DNA of 64,000 bases, taken from positions 376,929 to 440,928 of the forward strand of contig PTEU01000001.1 in the NCBI GenBank assembly GCA_004359425.1, in the 5' to 3' direction. Below, piece by piece: positions 26,515 to 36,290 of the stretch; position 1 is the stretch's first letter; every line of letters starts with the position of its first letter. Below the pieces are notes generated by a model, which made no database searches, had not been told where the DNA came from, and saw only the letters and a program-made list of their open reading frames with translations. The position numbers were made by a program, and so were the translations under genes. The stretch comes from Ideonella sp. MAG2 (GTDB lineage Bacteria > Pseudomonadota > Gammaproteobacteria > Burkholderiales > Burkholderiaceae_C).

Positions 26515-27369
26515 ATGTTCAATCTGATGAAGACCGCCATCCTGATGGCGGCCATCACCGCCCTGTTCATGGTCATCGGCCAGTTTTTGGGTGGGCAGAC
26601 GGGCATGCTGATCGCGCTGGCGGTGGCCGTGGGCATGAACTTCTACAGCTACTGGTTCTCGGACAAGATGGTGCTGCGCATGTACAACGCGCAGGAGGTC
26701 AATGCCCAGAGCGCGCCACAGTTCTACCGCATGGTGCAAGAGCTGGCAGAGCGGGCGCAGATGCCCATGCCACGGGTCTACCTGATTGACGAGCAAGCCC
26801 CCAATGCCTTTGCCACCGGGCGCAACCCGGCCAACGCGGCTGTGGCGGCGACCACGGGTATTTTGCGGGTGCTCAACGAACGAGAGCTGCGTGGCGTCAT
26901 GGCGCACGAGTTGGCGCATGTCAAGCACCGCGACATCCTGATCTCCACCATCAGCGCCACCATGGCCGGGGCCATCTCCATGCTGGCCAACTTCGGCATG
27001 ATGCTGGGTGGCCGCGACAGCGAAGGCCGCCCCGCCAACCCTTTGGTGTCCATCTTGGTGATGTTCTTGGCACCCTTGGCGGCCAGCGTGATCCAGATGG
27101 CCATCAGCCGCTCGCGCGAGTTTGAGGCCGACCGTGGGGGCGCGGAGATCTCAGGCGACCCGGCGGCCTTGGCCTCGGCCCTGCAAAAAATCCAGCGCGT
27201 TGCGCAAGGTGTGCCTCTGGAGGCGACCGAGCGCCACCCCGAGACGGCGCAAATGATGATCATGAACCCCTTGTCGGGCGGCGGGCTGCGGGGCTTGTTC
27301 TCAACCCACCCGGCCACCGAAGAGCGAGTCGAGCGCCTGCTGGCCATGGCGCAAAGCATGGGCCGCTGA
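26515..27369 (+). CDS. htpX: Membrane zinc metalloprotease HtpX
   Basis: HtpX degrades misfolded inner-membrane proteins. The 284-residue protein has N-terminal membrane segments ('[23 protein letters not shown]', '[19 protein letters not shown]'), the active-site '[18 protein letters not shown]' (HExxH, near residue 130) and further hydrophobic segments before '[14 protein letters not shown]', with the third zinc ligand Glu. AAGGAGTCACCGAC precedes the ATG. It starts just after the fmt break, so a gene normally lying between them may have been lost. Confidence 0.95.
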   Translation: MFNLMKTAILMAAITALFMVIGQFLGGQTGMLIALAVAVGMNFYSYWFSDKMVLRMYNAQEVNAQSAPQFYRMVQELAERAQMPMPRVYLIDEQAPNAFATGRNPANAAVAATTGILRVLNERELRGVMAHELAHVKHRDILISTISATMAGAISMLANFGMMLGGRDSEGRPANPLVSILVMFLAPLAASVIQMAISRSREFEADRGGAEISGDPAALASALQKIQRVAQGVPLEATERHPETAQMMIMNPLSGGGLRGLFSTHPATEERVERLLAMAQSMGR

Positions 27370-27521
27370 GCGCCTCAGCCGACACGCCTCAGGTCCGACC
27401 GGCAACTAGGCTCAGTCGGATACAGGGTGTGACGCACCCTCAAGCACAGCAGGCCCAGGGCCGATAAAGCAGCAGAGGCACCTTGTGGGGTGCCCGCCCC
27501 TGGGTTCATCTGCACACCGCT

Positions 27522-27965
27522 ATGCGTTCACCCTTTCTGCCGCTTGCTTTGCTGGCCGTCAGCCTCACCTTGGGGGGCTGCGACATGCTGGGCATTGAGT
27601 CCGCCACCGTGGTGGCTGAGAAGCGTACGGCTGAAGGCAAGGCCCTGGGCGCAGCCTGCCGTCACGCGGGCCGGGCGATTGAGGATTGCTACACGCTGAA
27701 CAAGAAGTCGGACAAAGCGGCCATGTACACCGGCTGGCGCGAGATGGACGACTACATGCGTGAGAACAAGCTGGAACCGGTCATTCCGGTGGTGCCACGC
27801 GACCCGCCCAAACCCAAACCCAAGCCCCCCGTAGAGGGTGAGGAGTCTGAGGGTCATGCTGCGGGCGATGGCCACGCGGCGGACGACGGCAAGCCTGCTG
27901 ATAAGGCCGAAGACAAGGCCGAAGGCCACACGGCCCACAAACCCGCAGGCAAGAGCGCCCACTGA
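27522..27965 (+). CDS. Small lipoprotein with charged His/Asp/Lys-rich tail
   Basis: I use the ATG at 27522, which gives 147 residues with a lipoprotein signal 'LLAVSLTLGGC' (lipidated Cys near residue 20). The middle has two Cys ('AACRHAGRAIEDC') that could pair. Pro/Lys-rich 'PPKPKPKPPVEGEE' leads to a tail alternating 'GHAAGDGHAADDGKPADKAEDKAEGH'. This tail could bind metals but may only be disordered. The family is not recognised. It sits alone between htpX and azlC. Confidence 0.7.
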   Translation: MRSPFLPLALLAVSLTLGGCDMLGIESATVVAEKRTAEGKALGAACRHAGRAIEDCYTLNKKSDKAAMYTGWREMDDYMRENKLEPVIPVVPRDPPKPKPKPPVEGEESEGHAAGDGHAADDGKPADKAEDKAEGHTAHKPAGKSAH

Positions 27966-27995
27966 CGCACCTGCCCGCCATAGGACAATGGCGGG

Positions 27996-28727
27996 ATGCA
28001 CTCTTTGCCTTCCGTGCTGGCCTTGCGCCATCACCCTGAATTCGAACGCGGCGCTCGGGACATGGCCTCGGCCGCCCTGGGCATTGGTGCCTGGGGTTTG
28101 GTGACCGGCGTGGCCATGGTCAAGACGGGCCTGGGCGTACCGCTGTCATTGGCCATGACCCTGCTGGTGTTTGCCGGTAGCGCCCAACTCGCCGCTCTGC
28201 CCTTGATCATCGCAGGTGCGCCTGTCTGGCTGATTTGGGCCACCGCCGCCTGCGTGAACCTGCGCTTCGTGATCTTCAGCGCAGGCCTGCGGCCCTACTT
28301 CGCTCATTTGCCGCTGCAACGACGCTTGACCTTGGGCTATTTCACGGGCGATCTGAACTACATTTTTTTCCAACGTCGCTTTCCCGACCCCAAGCCCGCA
28401 GAGGGCCAGGAGGCCTATTTCTGGGGCAGCGTGGCCACCAATTGGGTGGCCTGGCAAACCTTCTCGGTGGTGGGCATCTTGCTGGCCAATGTGATTCCGA
28501 CGCATTGGGGCCTGGGCTATGCCGGGGTGCTGGCGCTGCTGGGGATCACGGCGTCCCTGCTGACCTCCCGCACAACCTGGGCGGCGGCCGGCGTGGCGGC
28601 AGTGGCGGCGGTGGCGTCTTACGGCCTGCCCCTCAAGCTACACATTGTGGTGGCGATTGTGGCGGCCATCGTCACCGGTTTGGCCTTGGAGCAATGGCAG
28701 CGCCGCCAGCGAGGCACGACACCATGA
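27996..28727 (+). CDS. azlC: AzlC family branched-chain amino acid exporter, large subunit
   Basis: With AzlD it forms a two-part exporter of branched-chain or related amino acids and analogues. The 243-residue protein has several membrane segments with the family pattern 'GVAMVKTGLGVPLSLAMTLLVFAGSAQLAALPLI' and 'WATAACVNLRFVIFSAGL'. The stop overlaps the azlD start by four bases. No regulator gene is adjacent. Confidence 0.9.
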   Translation: MHSLPSVLALRHHPEFERGARDMASAALGIGAWGLVTGVAMVKTGLGVPLSLAMTLLVFAGSAQLAALPLIIAGAPVWLIWATAACVNLRFVIFSAGLRPYFAHLPLQRRLTLGYFTGDLNYIFFQRRFPDPKPAEGQEAYFWGSVATNWVAWQTFSVVGILLANVIPTHWGLGYAGVLALLGITASLLTSRTTWAAAGVAAVAAVASYGLPLKLHIVVAIVAAIVTGLALEQWQRRQRGTTP

Positions 28728-29056
28728 ATGAATGGGTTGCGCTGTTGACGATTCTTGGCTTGGCGCTCATCACCTTGCTGAGCCGCAGCTTTTTCCTCAT
28801 CCCCAAGACCGACCTGCCTCTGCCAGACTGGCTGCGTGACGCCCTGCGTTACGCGCCTCTGGCTGCCCTGGTGGCCATCGTGGTGCCCGAAACCGTGTTG
28901 ACCCAGGGGCAGTTGATCCAGACTTGGCAGGACCCGCGCCTCTTTGCCGCTGCTGCTGGTCTCGCCTGGTACCTGCTGCGCAAAGGCATTCTGGGCACCA
29001 TCGTGTGCGGCACCACGGTGCTGCTGGTGCTGCGCCTGGGCTTGGGTTGGACCTGA
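28724..29056 (+). CDS. azlD: AzlD family exporter, small subunit
   Basis: The 110-residue hydrophobic protein starts '[26 protein letters not shown]', with about four membrane segments and '[16 protein letters not shown]', typical of AzlD. The ATG at 28724 overlaps the azlC stop (ATGA). The ORF track begins much further upstream out of frame with azlC; the coupled start is the real one. Confidence 0.88.
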   Translation: MNEWVALLTILGLALITLLSRSFFLIPKTDLPLPDWLRDALRYAPLAALVAIVVPETVLTQGQLIQTWQDPRLFAAAAGLAWYLLRKGILGTIVCGTTVLLVLRLGLGWT

Positions 29057-29094
29057 TTTTTTGCTTTGTTTTTGAACCTCAAGAGGAGATTGCC

Positions 29095-30288
29095 ATGAAA
29101 GTGATTCGATTCGCCGATCTGGTGGCCCAAGGCCAAGTGGCCGGCAAGCGGGTGTTCATCCGCGCCGACCTGAACGTGCCGCAGGATGACGCCGGCAATA
29201 TTACGGAAGACACCCGTGTACGAGCCTCGGTGCCCTGCATCGAGATGGCGCTGAAGGCCGGTGCAGCGGTGATGGTGACCTCCCACCTGGGCCGCCCCAC
29301 CGAAGGCGAGTTCAAGCCCGAAGATTCACTGGCCCCGGTGGCCAAGCGTTTGGGCGAGTTGCTGGGCCGCGAGGTCAAGCTGCTGGCGAATTGGGTGGAC
29401 GGCGTGCAGCTTGCCCCTGGCGAGGTAGTGATGCTGGAGAACTGCCGCGTCAACAAAGGCGAAAAGAAGAACAACGAAGAGCTGGCTAAGAAAATGGCGG
29501 CGCTCTGCGACATTTTTGTGCACGACGCTTTTGGCACCGCCCACCGCGCTGAGGCCTCCACCTACGGCATCGCGCAGTTCGCGCCCATCGCCTGTGCAGG
29601 CCCCTTGCTGGCGGCCGAAATCGACGCCATCTCCAAGGCCCTGGCCAACCCGAAGCGCCCGCTGGTCGCCATCGTGGCCGGCTCCAAAGTCAGCACCAAG
29701 CTCACCATCTTGCAAGCCCTGTCCAAGAACGTGGACGGCCTGATCGTGGGTGGCGGCATTGCCAACACCTTCATGCTAGCCGCAGGCTTGAAGATCGGCA
29801 AGAGTTTGGCCGAGCCCGACTTGCTGGGTGAAGCCACAGCCGTCATCGCGGCCATGAAGGCCCGTGGCGCTGAAGTGCCCATTCCGGAAGACGTGGTCTG
29901 CGCCAAGCGCTTTGCGGCGGACGCTGAGGCCACCGTCAAAGCCGCCACCGACGTGGCCGACGATGACCTGATCCTGGACATCGGCCCCAAGACCGCCGCC
30001 AAGCTGGCTGCTCAGCTCAAGGCGGCAGGCACCATCGTCTGGAACGGCCCGGTGGGTGTGTTCGAGTTTGAAGCCTTTGAAGGCGGCACCAAGGCCATCG
30101 CCCAGGCCATTGCCCAGAGCAGCGCCTTCAGCATCGCCGGTGGTGGCGACACCTTGGCCGCCATTGCCAAGTACGGCATTGAGAAACAGGTGGGCTACAT
30201 CTCCACCGGTGGCGGTGCCTTCTTGGAGGTGCTGGAAGGCAAGACCCTGCCCGCGTTCGAGATTCTCAGCAAGCGCGCGGCCGCGTAA
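29095..30288 (+). CDS. pgk: Phosphoglycerate kinase
   Basis: Pgk interconverts 1,3-bisphosphoglycerate and 3-phosphoglycerate, making ATP. From ATG 29095 (after AAGAGGAGATTGCC) it has 397 residues: N-lobe '[14 protein letters not shown]' and '[10 protein letters not shown]', C-lobe '[35 protein letters not shown]', 'ILDIGPKTA', '[17 protein letters not shown]' and '[14 protein letters not shown]'. All are diagnostic. It opens a run of central carbon genes; a GC hairpin without a U-tract follows at 30297. Confidence 0.96.
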   Translation: MKVIRFADLVAQGQVAGKRVFIRADLNVPQDDAGNITEDTRVRASVPCIEMALKAGAAVMVTSHLGRPTEGEFKPEDSLAPVAKRLGELLGREVKLLANWVDGVQLAPGEVVMLENCRVNKGEKKNNEELAKKMAALCDIFVHDAFGTAHRAEASTYGIAQFAPIACAGPLLAAEIDAISKALANPKRPLVAIVAGSKVSTKLTILQALSKNVDGLIVGGGIANTFMLAAGLKIGKSLAEPDLLGEATAVIAAMKARGAEVPIPEDVVCAKRFAADAEATVKAATDVADDDLILDIGPKTAAKLAAQLKAAGTIVWNGPVGVFEFEAFEGGTKAIAQAIAQSSAFSIAGGGDTLAAIAKYGIEKQVGYISTGGGAFLEVLEGKTLPAFEILSKRAAA

Positions 30289-30296
30289 GCGCAACA

Positions 30297-30320
30297 AGCC
30301 CGGGGCCATGTGCCCCGGCT
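30297..30320 (+). terminator. GC hairpin after pgk
   Basis: AGCC(C)GGGGC pairs with GCCCCGGCT around CATGT, with one bulged C. The sequence after it is CATTGG, not a U-tract, so it may be a Rho-type end or a stability hairpin between pgk and maeB. Confidence 0.45.
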
Positions 30321-30413
30321 CATTGGGTCATGCAAAAACGGCATGATGTGGGCTTTGCGGATGGAGCGAGTGACGCTCGGGCCTACAGTGCCTCCTCCCA
30401 AGGAGACAAGCCC

Positions 30414-31316
30414 ATGAGCCCCAAAAACCTGAGCGCCGCTGAGCAAGCGCTACGTGACGCCGCCCTCGACTATCACCGCACCCCCACGCGCGGCAAGATT
30501 GCCGTCAACGCCACCAAGCCGCTGTCCAACCAGCGCGACCTGAGCCTGGCCTATTCGCCCGGCGTGGCTTATGCCTGTTTAGCGATTGAGGAAGACCCCT
30601 CGCTGGCGGCCGAGTACACCTCGCGCGCCAACCTGGTGGGCGTGATCACCAATGGCACGGCGGTGCTGGGCTTGGGCAATATCGGCCCCTTGGCCGGCAA
30701 GCCGGTGATGGAGGGCAAGGGCTGCTTGTTCAAGAAGTTCGCGGGCATCGATGTGTTCGACATCGAGCTGGCCGAGAACGACCCCGACAAGTTGGTTGAG
30801 ATCATCGCCGCCATGGAGCCCACGCTGGGCGGCGTCAACCTGGAAGACATCAAAGCGCCCGAGTGCTTCTACATTGAGAAGCAGTTGCGCGAGCGCATGA
30901 ACATCCCTGTCTTCCATGACGACCAGCACGGCACGGCCATCATCTCGGGTGCTGCCTTGCTCAACGGCTTGGAGCTGGTGGGCAAGAAGATTGACGAGGT
31001 CAAGCTGGCCGTCTCTGGCGCCGGTGCCGCAGCCATTGCCTGCCTAGATCTGATGGTGGGCCTGGGCGTTAAGCCTTCCAACATTTTTGTTTGCGACTCC
31101 AAGGGTGTGATCCGCGCAGGCCGGGGCGACAAGCTGGATGAATCCAAACAGCGCTACTGCCAAACCACCACCGCCCAGACCCTGGCCGATGTGGTGGCCG
31201 GTGCCGATGTGTTCCTGGGCTGCTCGGCTGCCGGGGTGCTGACGGCTGAGATGGTCAAGACCATGGCCCGCCAGCCCATCATCCTGGCGCTGGCCAACCC
31301 TGAGCCTGAGATTCAC
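30414..31316 (+). CDS. maeB: NADP-type malic enzyme, N-terminal part
   Basis: This enzyme decarboxylates malate to pyruvate. From ATG 30414 the first 300 residues carry '[23 protein letters not shown]', '[27 protein letters not shown]', '[11 protein letters not shown]' and the NADP fold '[18 protein letters not shown]'. After '[11 protein letters not shown]' the frame breaks. In intact MaeB the malic domain continues for about 120-130 residues and then joins a phosphotransacetylase-like domain, which appears next in another frame. The whole normally has about 760 residues. Confidence 0.92.
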
Positions 31317-32160
31317 CATGCGCATCGAGCGCGCGGGCTTGCGCCTCAAGGCGGGCGTGGACTTCGAGGTGGTGGACCCGGAGAACGACCCGCGCTTCCG
31401 GGACTGCTGGGAGGGGTATCGCCGCCTGATGGGCCGCGATGGTGTCTCGCCCGAGACAGCCAAATCGGCGCTGCGCCGATCCAACACCTTGATCGCCAGC
31501 ATGCTGCTCAAGCGAGGTGATGCCGACGCCATGCTGTGCGGCTTGGTGGGCCGCTTTGACGCGCATTTTGAGCATGTCAAAACGGTGATCGGCGCGCGCC
31601 AGGCAGGCGGGGTGATGGCCACCATGAACGCGCTGATGCTGGAGCAGCACACGCTGTTCATTGCCGACACCTTTGTCAATGAAGAGCCCAGCGCGGCCGA
31701 GTTGGCCCAGATCGCCCAGATGGCTGCCGACGAAGTGCAGCGCTTTGGCTTCCCCGCCAAGGTGGCGTTCTTAAGCCACTCCATGTACGGATCCTCCAGC
31801 CGCGCCTCGGCCAAACGCATGCGCGCGGCCCGCGATCTGTTTGTGCAGCAGGCCCCGCACATCGAGTGCGACGGTGAGATGCACGGTGATGCGGCGCTGT
31901 CAGAGACCATTCGCCAAGCGGTTCTGCCCGAGACCACGCTGAAGGGCTCGGCCAATCTGCTGGTGCTGCCCAACATCGATGCGGCCAACATCTTGTTCAA
32001 TGTGCTGAAGGTGACAGGCAGCCATGGCGTTACGGTCGGGCCTATTTTGTTGGGGGCGGCTGCGCCCGTGCATGTGCTGACGCCCTCGGCCACCATGCGT
32101 CGGGTCGTCAATATGACAGCCTTGGCGGTGGCGGATGTGGCGGCAGCCGCCAAGCGCTGA
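31317..32160 (+). CDS. maeB: MaeB phosphotransacetylase-like C-terminal part
   Basis: The ORF '[51 protein letters not shown]' is the Pta-like domain that follows the malic domain in large MaeB proteins; it is regulatory rather than catalytic in known cases. It contains '[16 protein letters not shown]' and '[20 protein letters not shown]' type sequence. The fragment starts at the join, with no ribosome binding site. Together the two parts are about 180 residues short of a full MaeB. Confidence 0.88.
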
Positions 32161-32292
32161 GCCCGCGGGGGGGCGTTCTTGGGTGCCCCGGTAACCTAAC
32201 GGTAACCCCCGAGGGGCTGGGGCTGCGTATGATGGCGCGCTGACAACAGCCCTTCAGGACTCTGGAGGGCACCACTTTCGGAGACTCCTTTC

Positions 32293-33723
32293 ATGCCCCG
32301 CGCCACCAAAATCGTTGCCACCCTCGGCCCTGCGTCCAGCGACCCCGAGGTGCTGGAGCGGCTGCTGCGTACCGGGGTGGATGTGGTGCGGCTGAACTTC
32401 AGCCACGGCAAGGCGCAGGACCACATCGACCGAGCCAACCTGGTGCGGGCTTGTGCAGCGCGTGTCGGCAAGCCCATCGCCTTGATGGCCGACTTGCAAG
32501 GCCCCAAGATCCGCGTCGGCAAGTTTGCCGAAGGGCGCGTGATGCTGGAAAACGGCATGCCCTTTGTGCTGGACGCTGCGCGCACCGAACCCGGTGACAT
32601 CAACGGCGTGGGCCTTGACTACAAAGAGCTGCCGCGTGATGTGAAGCCCGGCGATGTGCTCTTGCTCAACGATGGCCTCATCGTGCTGACCGTGGACCGG
32701 GTGCAGGGCGAACAGGTCCACACCCTGGTGAAGATCGGCGGCGAGCTCTCCAACAACAAGGGCATCAACAAGCAGGGCGGCGGCCTGACCGCCCCGGCCT
32801 TGACCGGCAAGGACATGGACGATATCCGCACGGCCATGAGCTTCCAGTGCGACTACCTGGCCGTCAGCTTCCCCAAGAACGCCACCGACATGGAGATGGC
32901 GCGCCAACTGGCCAATGTGGCGGGCGAGCCCTATCGCCACAAGCCCTGCATGATTGCCAAGATCGAGCGCTCAGAGGCCATTCCGCACCTCGAAGCCATT
33001 TTGCGTGCCAGCGACGGCATCATGGTGGCGCGAGGCGACTTGGCCGTGGAAGTGGGCAATGCGGCGGTGCCGGCCCTGCAAAAGCGCATGATCAAGCTGG
33101 CGCGCGAGTTGGACAAGATCGCCATTACCGCCACGCAGATGATGGAGTCCATGATCCAGAACCCGGTGCCCACCCGCGCCGAAGTCTCAGACGTGGCCAA
33201 TGCGGTGCTGGACGGCACGGACGCTGTGATGCTCAGCGCGGAGACGGCGGCGGGCAAATACCCGGTCGAGACCGTGGAGCAAATGGCCCAAATCGCCCAA
33301 GAGGCGGAGCGTGCAGAAGACGTGCACCTGGACGCCGACTTCACCAACAAGCGCTTTGGCCGCATCGACCAGTCCATCGCCATGGGCGCGCTTTTCACCG
33401 CCCACCACCTGGGCTGCAAGGCCATTATCGCTTTGACGGAATCAGGCTCGACCGCCTTGTGGATGAGCCGTCACAACATCCGTGTGCCCATCTATGCGCT
33501 GACCTCTAAAGCCACCTCGCAGTCACGCATGGCGCTCTACCGCAATGTGCGGCCGATCTTGATGCCCACCTTTACCGACCGCGACCAAGCCTTGGCCGAG
33601 GCCGAGCGCATCTTGGTGGCCAGAGGCGCGCTCAAACCCGGCGACACCTATGCCATCACCTGTGGCGAGCCCATGGGTTACCCCGGCGGTACGAATATGC
33701 TGAAGGTCTGTAGGGTAGATTGA
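32293..33723 (+). CDS. pyk: Pyruvate kinase
   Basis: This enzyme makes pyruvate and ATP from phosphoenolpyruvate. The 476-residue protein has 'TKIVATLGPASSDPEVLERLLRTGVDVVRLNFSHG', 'LMADLQGPKIRVGKF', 'ARGDLAVEVGNAAVPALQKRMI', and 'ITATQMMESMIQNPVPTRAEVSDVANAVLDGTDAVMLSAETAAGKYPVETV', which is the active-site and substrate-binding signature. It is complete. A structured terminator follows its stop. Confidence 0.96.
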   Translation: MPRATKIVATLGPASSDPEVLERLLRTGVDVVRLNFSHGKAQDHIDRANLVRACAARVGKPIALMADLQGPKIRVGKFAEGRVMLENGMPFVLDAARTEPGDINGVGLDYKELPRDVKPGDVLLLNDGLIVLTVDRVQGEQVHTLVKIGGELSNNKGINKQGGGLTAPALTGKDMDDIRTAMSFQCDYLAVSFPKNATDMEMARQLANVAGEPYRHKPCMIAKIERSEAIPHLEAILRASDGIMVARGDLAVEVGNAAVPALQKRMIKLARELDKIAITATQMMESMIQNPVPTRAEVSDVANAVLDGTDAVMLSAETAAGKYPVETVEQMAQIAQEAERAEDVHLDADFTNKRFGRIDQSIAMGALFTAHHLGCKAIIALTESGSTALWMSRHNIRVPIYALTSKATSQSRMALYRNVRPILMPTFTDRDQALAEAERILVARGALKPGDTYAITCGEPMGYPGGTNMLKVCRVD

Positions 33724-33742
33724 CCGCACTTTTCCCCGCGAG

Positions 33743-33784
33743 AGGCCCCTAAAGCTGTCAGCCTTGACAGGCATTGGGGCCTTT
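33743..33784 (+). terminator. Branched hairpin terminator after pyk
   Basis: Outer arms AGGCCCC/GGGGCCT enclose an inner CTGTCA/TGACAG hairpin; TTTAG follows. It starts 20 bases beyond the pyk stop and separates pyk from fba. The inner TTGACA followed by TAGAAT looks promoter-like but has only 14 bases between, so I do not call it. Confidence 0.7.
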
Positions 33785-33888
33785 AGAATCGTGAAAGTTA
33801 CGACGCGGTTACGGCCTGCGTTGGCCAGAGGAGGGCAGCCTGTCACCTCCGTGGCGCACCGGTTTCTTTCACTTCCTCGGGGTTTCCC

Positions 33889-34094
33889 ATGCCACTCGTT
33901 TCCATGCGCGAACTGCTGGACCATGCTGCCGAAAACGGCTATGGCATTCCGGCCTTCAACGTCAACAACCTGGAGCAAGTCCAGGCCGTGATGGCGGCGG
34001 CCGATGAAGTCGGCGCGCCGGTCATCTTGCAAGCCAGCGCGGGTGCGCGCAAGTATGCGGGCGAGCCCTTCATCAAGCACCTGATCCAATTGCC
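33889..34094 (+). pseudogene. fba: Class II fructose-bisphosphate aldolase, N-terminal fragment
   Basis: The frame begins '[67 protein letters not shown]', unmistakably class II aldolase (about 67 of about 354 residues). It then breaks; the rest of the gene, including the zinc-binding His residues, is missing, and the sequence goes straight to a terminator. Because the aldolase is central to glycolysis and gluconeogenesis here, a collapsed assembly gap of nearly 900 bases is likely. Confidence 0.92.
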
Positions 34095-34098
34095 GCAC

Positions 34099-34125
34099 GC
34101 CTCCTCTCTATTGAGGAGGCTTCAG
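34099..34125 (+). terminator. Hairpin terminator, probably of fba
   Basis: A perfect 8-bp stem GCCTCCTC/GAGGAGGC with a 6-base loop is followed by TTCAGT. It stands right after the broken fba and before purC, where the fba terminator would be. The U-tract is weak. Confidence 0.6.
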
Positions 34126-34185
34126 TCAGGCATTTGTCCGGTTGGGCGGCCTACAATCTCAAGCCTTTGAGATCTTGCCTGCGCC

Positions 34186-35082
34186 ATGGACAACGCCCTG
34201 CACACCAGCTCCCTCCACTCTCTTCCGTTGCTGGCCAGCGGCAAAGTGCGTGACAACTACGGTGTGGGAGACGACCGTTTGTTGATGATCGCGACGGATC
34301 GTCTGTCGGCCTTTGATGTGGTCATGGGCGAACCCATCCCGGGCAAGGGCGCGCTGCTGACCAAAATGGCGCTGTTCTGGTTCGACAAGCTGGGCCATGT
34401 GGTGCCTAACCACTTAACGGGCGAAGACCCGCTGAGCGTGGTGGCTGCGGACGAGCGCCCTCAGGTCGAGGGCCGGGCCATGCTGGTCAAGCGGCTCAAG
34501 CCCCTGCCCGTTGAAGCCGTGGTGCGGGGCTACCTCGCTGGCTCAGGCTGGAAGGAGTACCAGCACAACCAGCAGGTGTGTGGCGTGGCCCTGCCGGCCG
34601 GGTTGCAAAACGCTTCCAAGCTGCCTGAGCCCATTTTTACCCCCGCCACCAAGGCTGAGATGGGGGATCATGACGAAAACATCTCGTTTGCGCAGATGGT
34701 CACCATCATTGGTGAAGACTTGGCGACGCGGGTGCGCGAGGTGTCGATTCGCCTCTATAGCGAAGCGGCGGCCTATGCGCTGACCAAAGGCATCATCATT
34801 GCCGACACCAAATTCGAATTCGGATTGGACGAGCAGGGCACCCTGACCCTGATGGACGAGGTGCTGACCCCAGACTCCTCGCGTTACTGGCCTGTGGAGG
34901 GCTGGAAAGAGGGCGCCAACCCGCCGAGCTATGACAAGCAGTTCGTGCGGGATTGGTTGGAATCGGCGCAGGTGGACGGGAAGCCTTGGAACAAGCAAGC
35001 CCCTGCCCCTGCATTGCCCGCCGACGTGACAGCGCACACGGCCAACAAATATCGAGAAGCGCTGCAACGGCTGGTGGGCTGA
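34186..35082 (+). CDS. purC: SAICAR synthase (purine synthesis)
   Basis: PurC joins CAIR and aspartate to make SAICAR. The 298-residue protein has '[52 protein letters not shown]', '[24 protein letters not shown]', and '[31 protein letters not shown]', all family signatures. A TACAAT -10-like box lies at 34152. The TPR gene follows after 9 bases with its own strong ribosome binding site, so both are probably on one transcript. Confidence 0.96.
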   Translation: MDNALHTSSLHSLPLLASGKVRDNYGVGDDRLLMIATDRLSAFDVVMGEPIPGKGALLTKMALFWFDKLGHVVPNHLTGEDPLSVVAADERPQVEGRAMLVKRLKPLPVEAVVRGYLAGSGWKEYQHNQQVCGVALPAGLQNASKLPEPIFTPATKAEMGDHDENISFAQMVTIIGEDLATRVREVSIRLYSEAAAYALTKGIIIADTKFEFGLDEQGTLTLMDEVLTPDSSRYWPVEGWKEGANPPSYDKQFVRDWLESAQVDGKPWNKQAPAPALPADVTAHTANKYREALQRLVG

Positions 35083-35091
35083 GGAGGATCG

Positions 35092-36216
35092 ATGGTTGTT
35101 CCACGATTACTGCAGCGCCTGGATCAGGCGATCGCGCGGGCAGAGCTGCCGCTTGACCGGGAGTGCTTGAAGGCAGAGCGGGTGGTTGCCATGGCTCGAT
35201 TGGGCAATTTGGTGGAGGCGCGCATTGCCTTGGCACACCTTAAGGCTCAAGCGAAGAGGCAAACAGAGCCCAGACTGCTAGGGTGGTTGAGTTTTGCCGA
35301 AGCGATTGTTGTTAACCGTACGGACCACACTCTGGCAGTGATTCCGCACCTGTGCCGAGAAGCAAAGCAGCGAGCGATTACAGCCGGTGATCAGGCCTTG
35401 CAATTTCAGGCCAGTGTCGCTCTAGCCGGCTTTGACTTTCATGATGCCCGCTGGGAGGCGCTTGCCGACGAACTGATGTTTGCATTGACGATCTTTCCCG
35501 CCGACGAGGCACCGGAGTTGGCTCGCTTCGACCAATTGCTCGGTCGTGCCTACAGCTACGCCGGGAAAAGTGACGTGGCCTCGGGGTACTACAAGAGAGC
35601 GCATCGTTTGGCTGCGGGTGAGGGTGATACCGCCATGATTGGCGGCATCATGGCTGACCGAACCATGTATCAAACTGATGCGTTGGCGCTGGAAGACGCA
35701 TTTGGGCGCGGAAATCCAGAAGCTGCGCGCCGTGTGAAGTTGGAAATTGACTCCTTCACCAATTTCAACTCTGGTATTGGGAAAGCGGATCGGCAATCTT
35801 GGAACTCGATGTTCAAGTCCATGCTGTGCGTTTGCCTTGGTCAGTTTGAGGAGGCCTCAGCCTTGCTCGAAACGCATATGCGCAATGCCATGGCCGAAGG
35901 TTTGGGGGAGCATAGCGCCTACTTCCACGCTCCGAGGGCCTGGTGTCTGTGGCACCTGGACGAGAAGGAGGCTGCCCGTAGAGACATGCAGATTGCCAAA
36001 TCCACGATGCATCTCATGCCCGACTTCGATGACATTGCCACGACGCAAGCGCGGATGGCCCGCCTGCTGGACTTGATGGGTCATAGTAATGAGGCGGCTC
36101 TGCACAGAGCCGAAGCAGACCTCGCGCTGGCGCGGTATCGGCACTCTCAAGAAGCACTTTGTGTCCAGCTTTCTCGGGTGGAGCGCGAGCGTGAGCGTTC
36201 GCTGAAGCGAGGCTAG
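35092..36216 (+). CDS. TPR-like helical protein of unknown function
   Basis: I do not recognise a named family. The 374-residue protein has no signal peptide or membrane segment. It is almost all helical, with repeated pairs in the style of tetratricopeptide repeats, e.g. 'LGRAYSYAGKSDVASGYYKRAHRLAAGEGDTA' (about 155-185) and 'FKSMLCVCLGQFEEASALLETHMRNAMAEGLGEHSAYF'. It ends in a charged coiled-coil 'LSRVERERERSLKRG'. That ending resembles the linker of TPR-GGDEF proteins, but no GGDEF domain follows. AGGAGGAT just before the ATG and only 9 bases from purC imply coupling. Codon use looks less GC-biased than in its neighbours by eye. Confidence 0.75.
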   Translation: MVVPRLLQRLDQAIARAELPLDRECLKAERVVAMARLGNLVEARIALAHLKAQAKRQTEPRLLGWLSFAEAIVVNRTDHTLAVIPHLCREAKQRAITAGDQALQFQASVALAGFDFHDARWEALADELMFALTIFPADEAPELARFDQLLGRAYSYAGKSDVASGYYKRAHRLAAGEGDTAMIGGIMADRTMYQTDALALEDAFGRGNPEAARRVKLEIDSFTNFNSGIGKADRQSWNSMFKSMLCVCLGQFEEASALLETHMRNAMAEGLGEHSAYFHAPRAWCLWHLDEKEAARRDMQIAKSTMHLMPDFDDIATTQARMARLLDLMGHSNEAALHRAEADLALARYRHSQEALCVQLSRVERERERSLKRG

Positions 36217-36290
36217 AGCAAGCGATCTCTGCGCAAGCCCTGCTCTGCTGATGGTTTCAACTCGGGCCTGCTGAGTCCGCCGCTCAGTGC

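Noticed and set aside
33764-33789. TTGACA and TAGAAT as a promoter for fba
   Set aside because: Only 14 bases separate the boxes and TTGACA is part of the inner stem of the pyk terminator.
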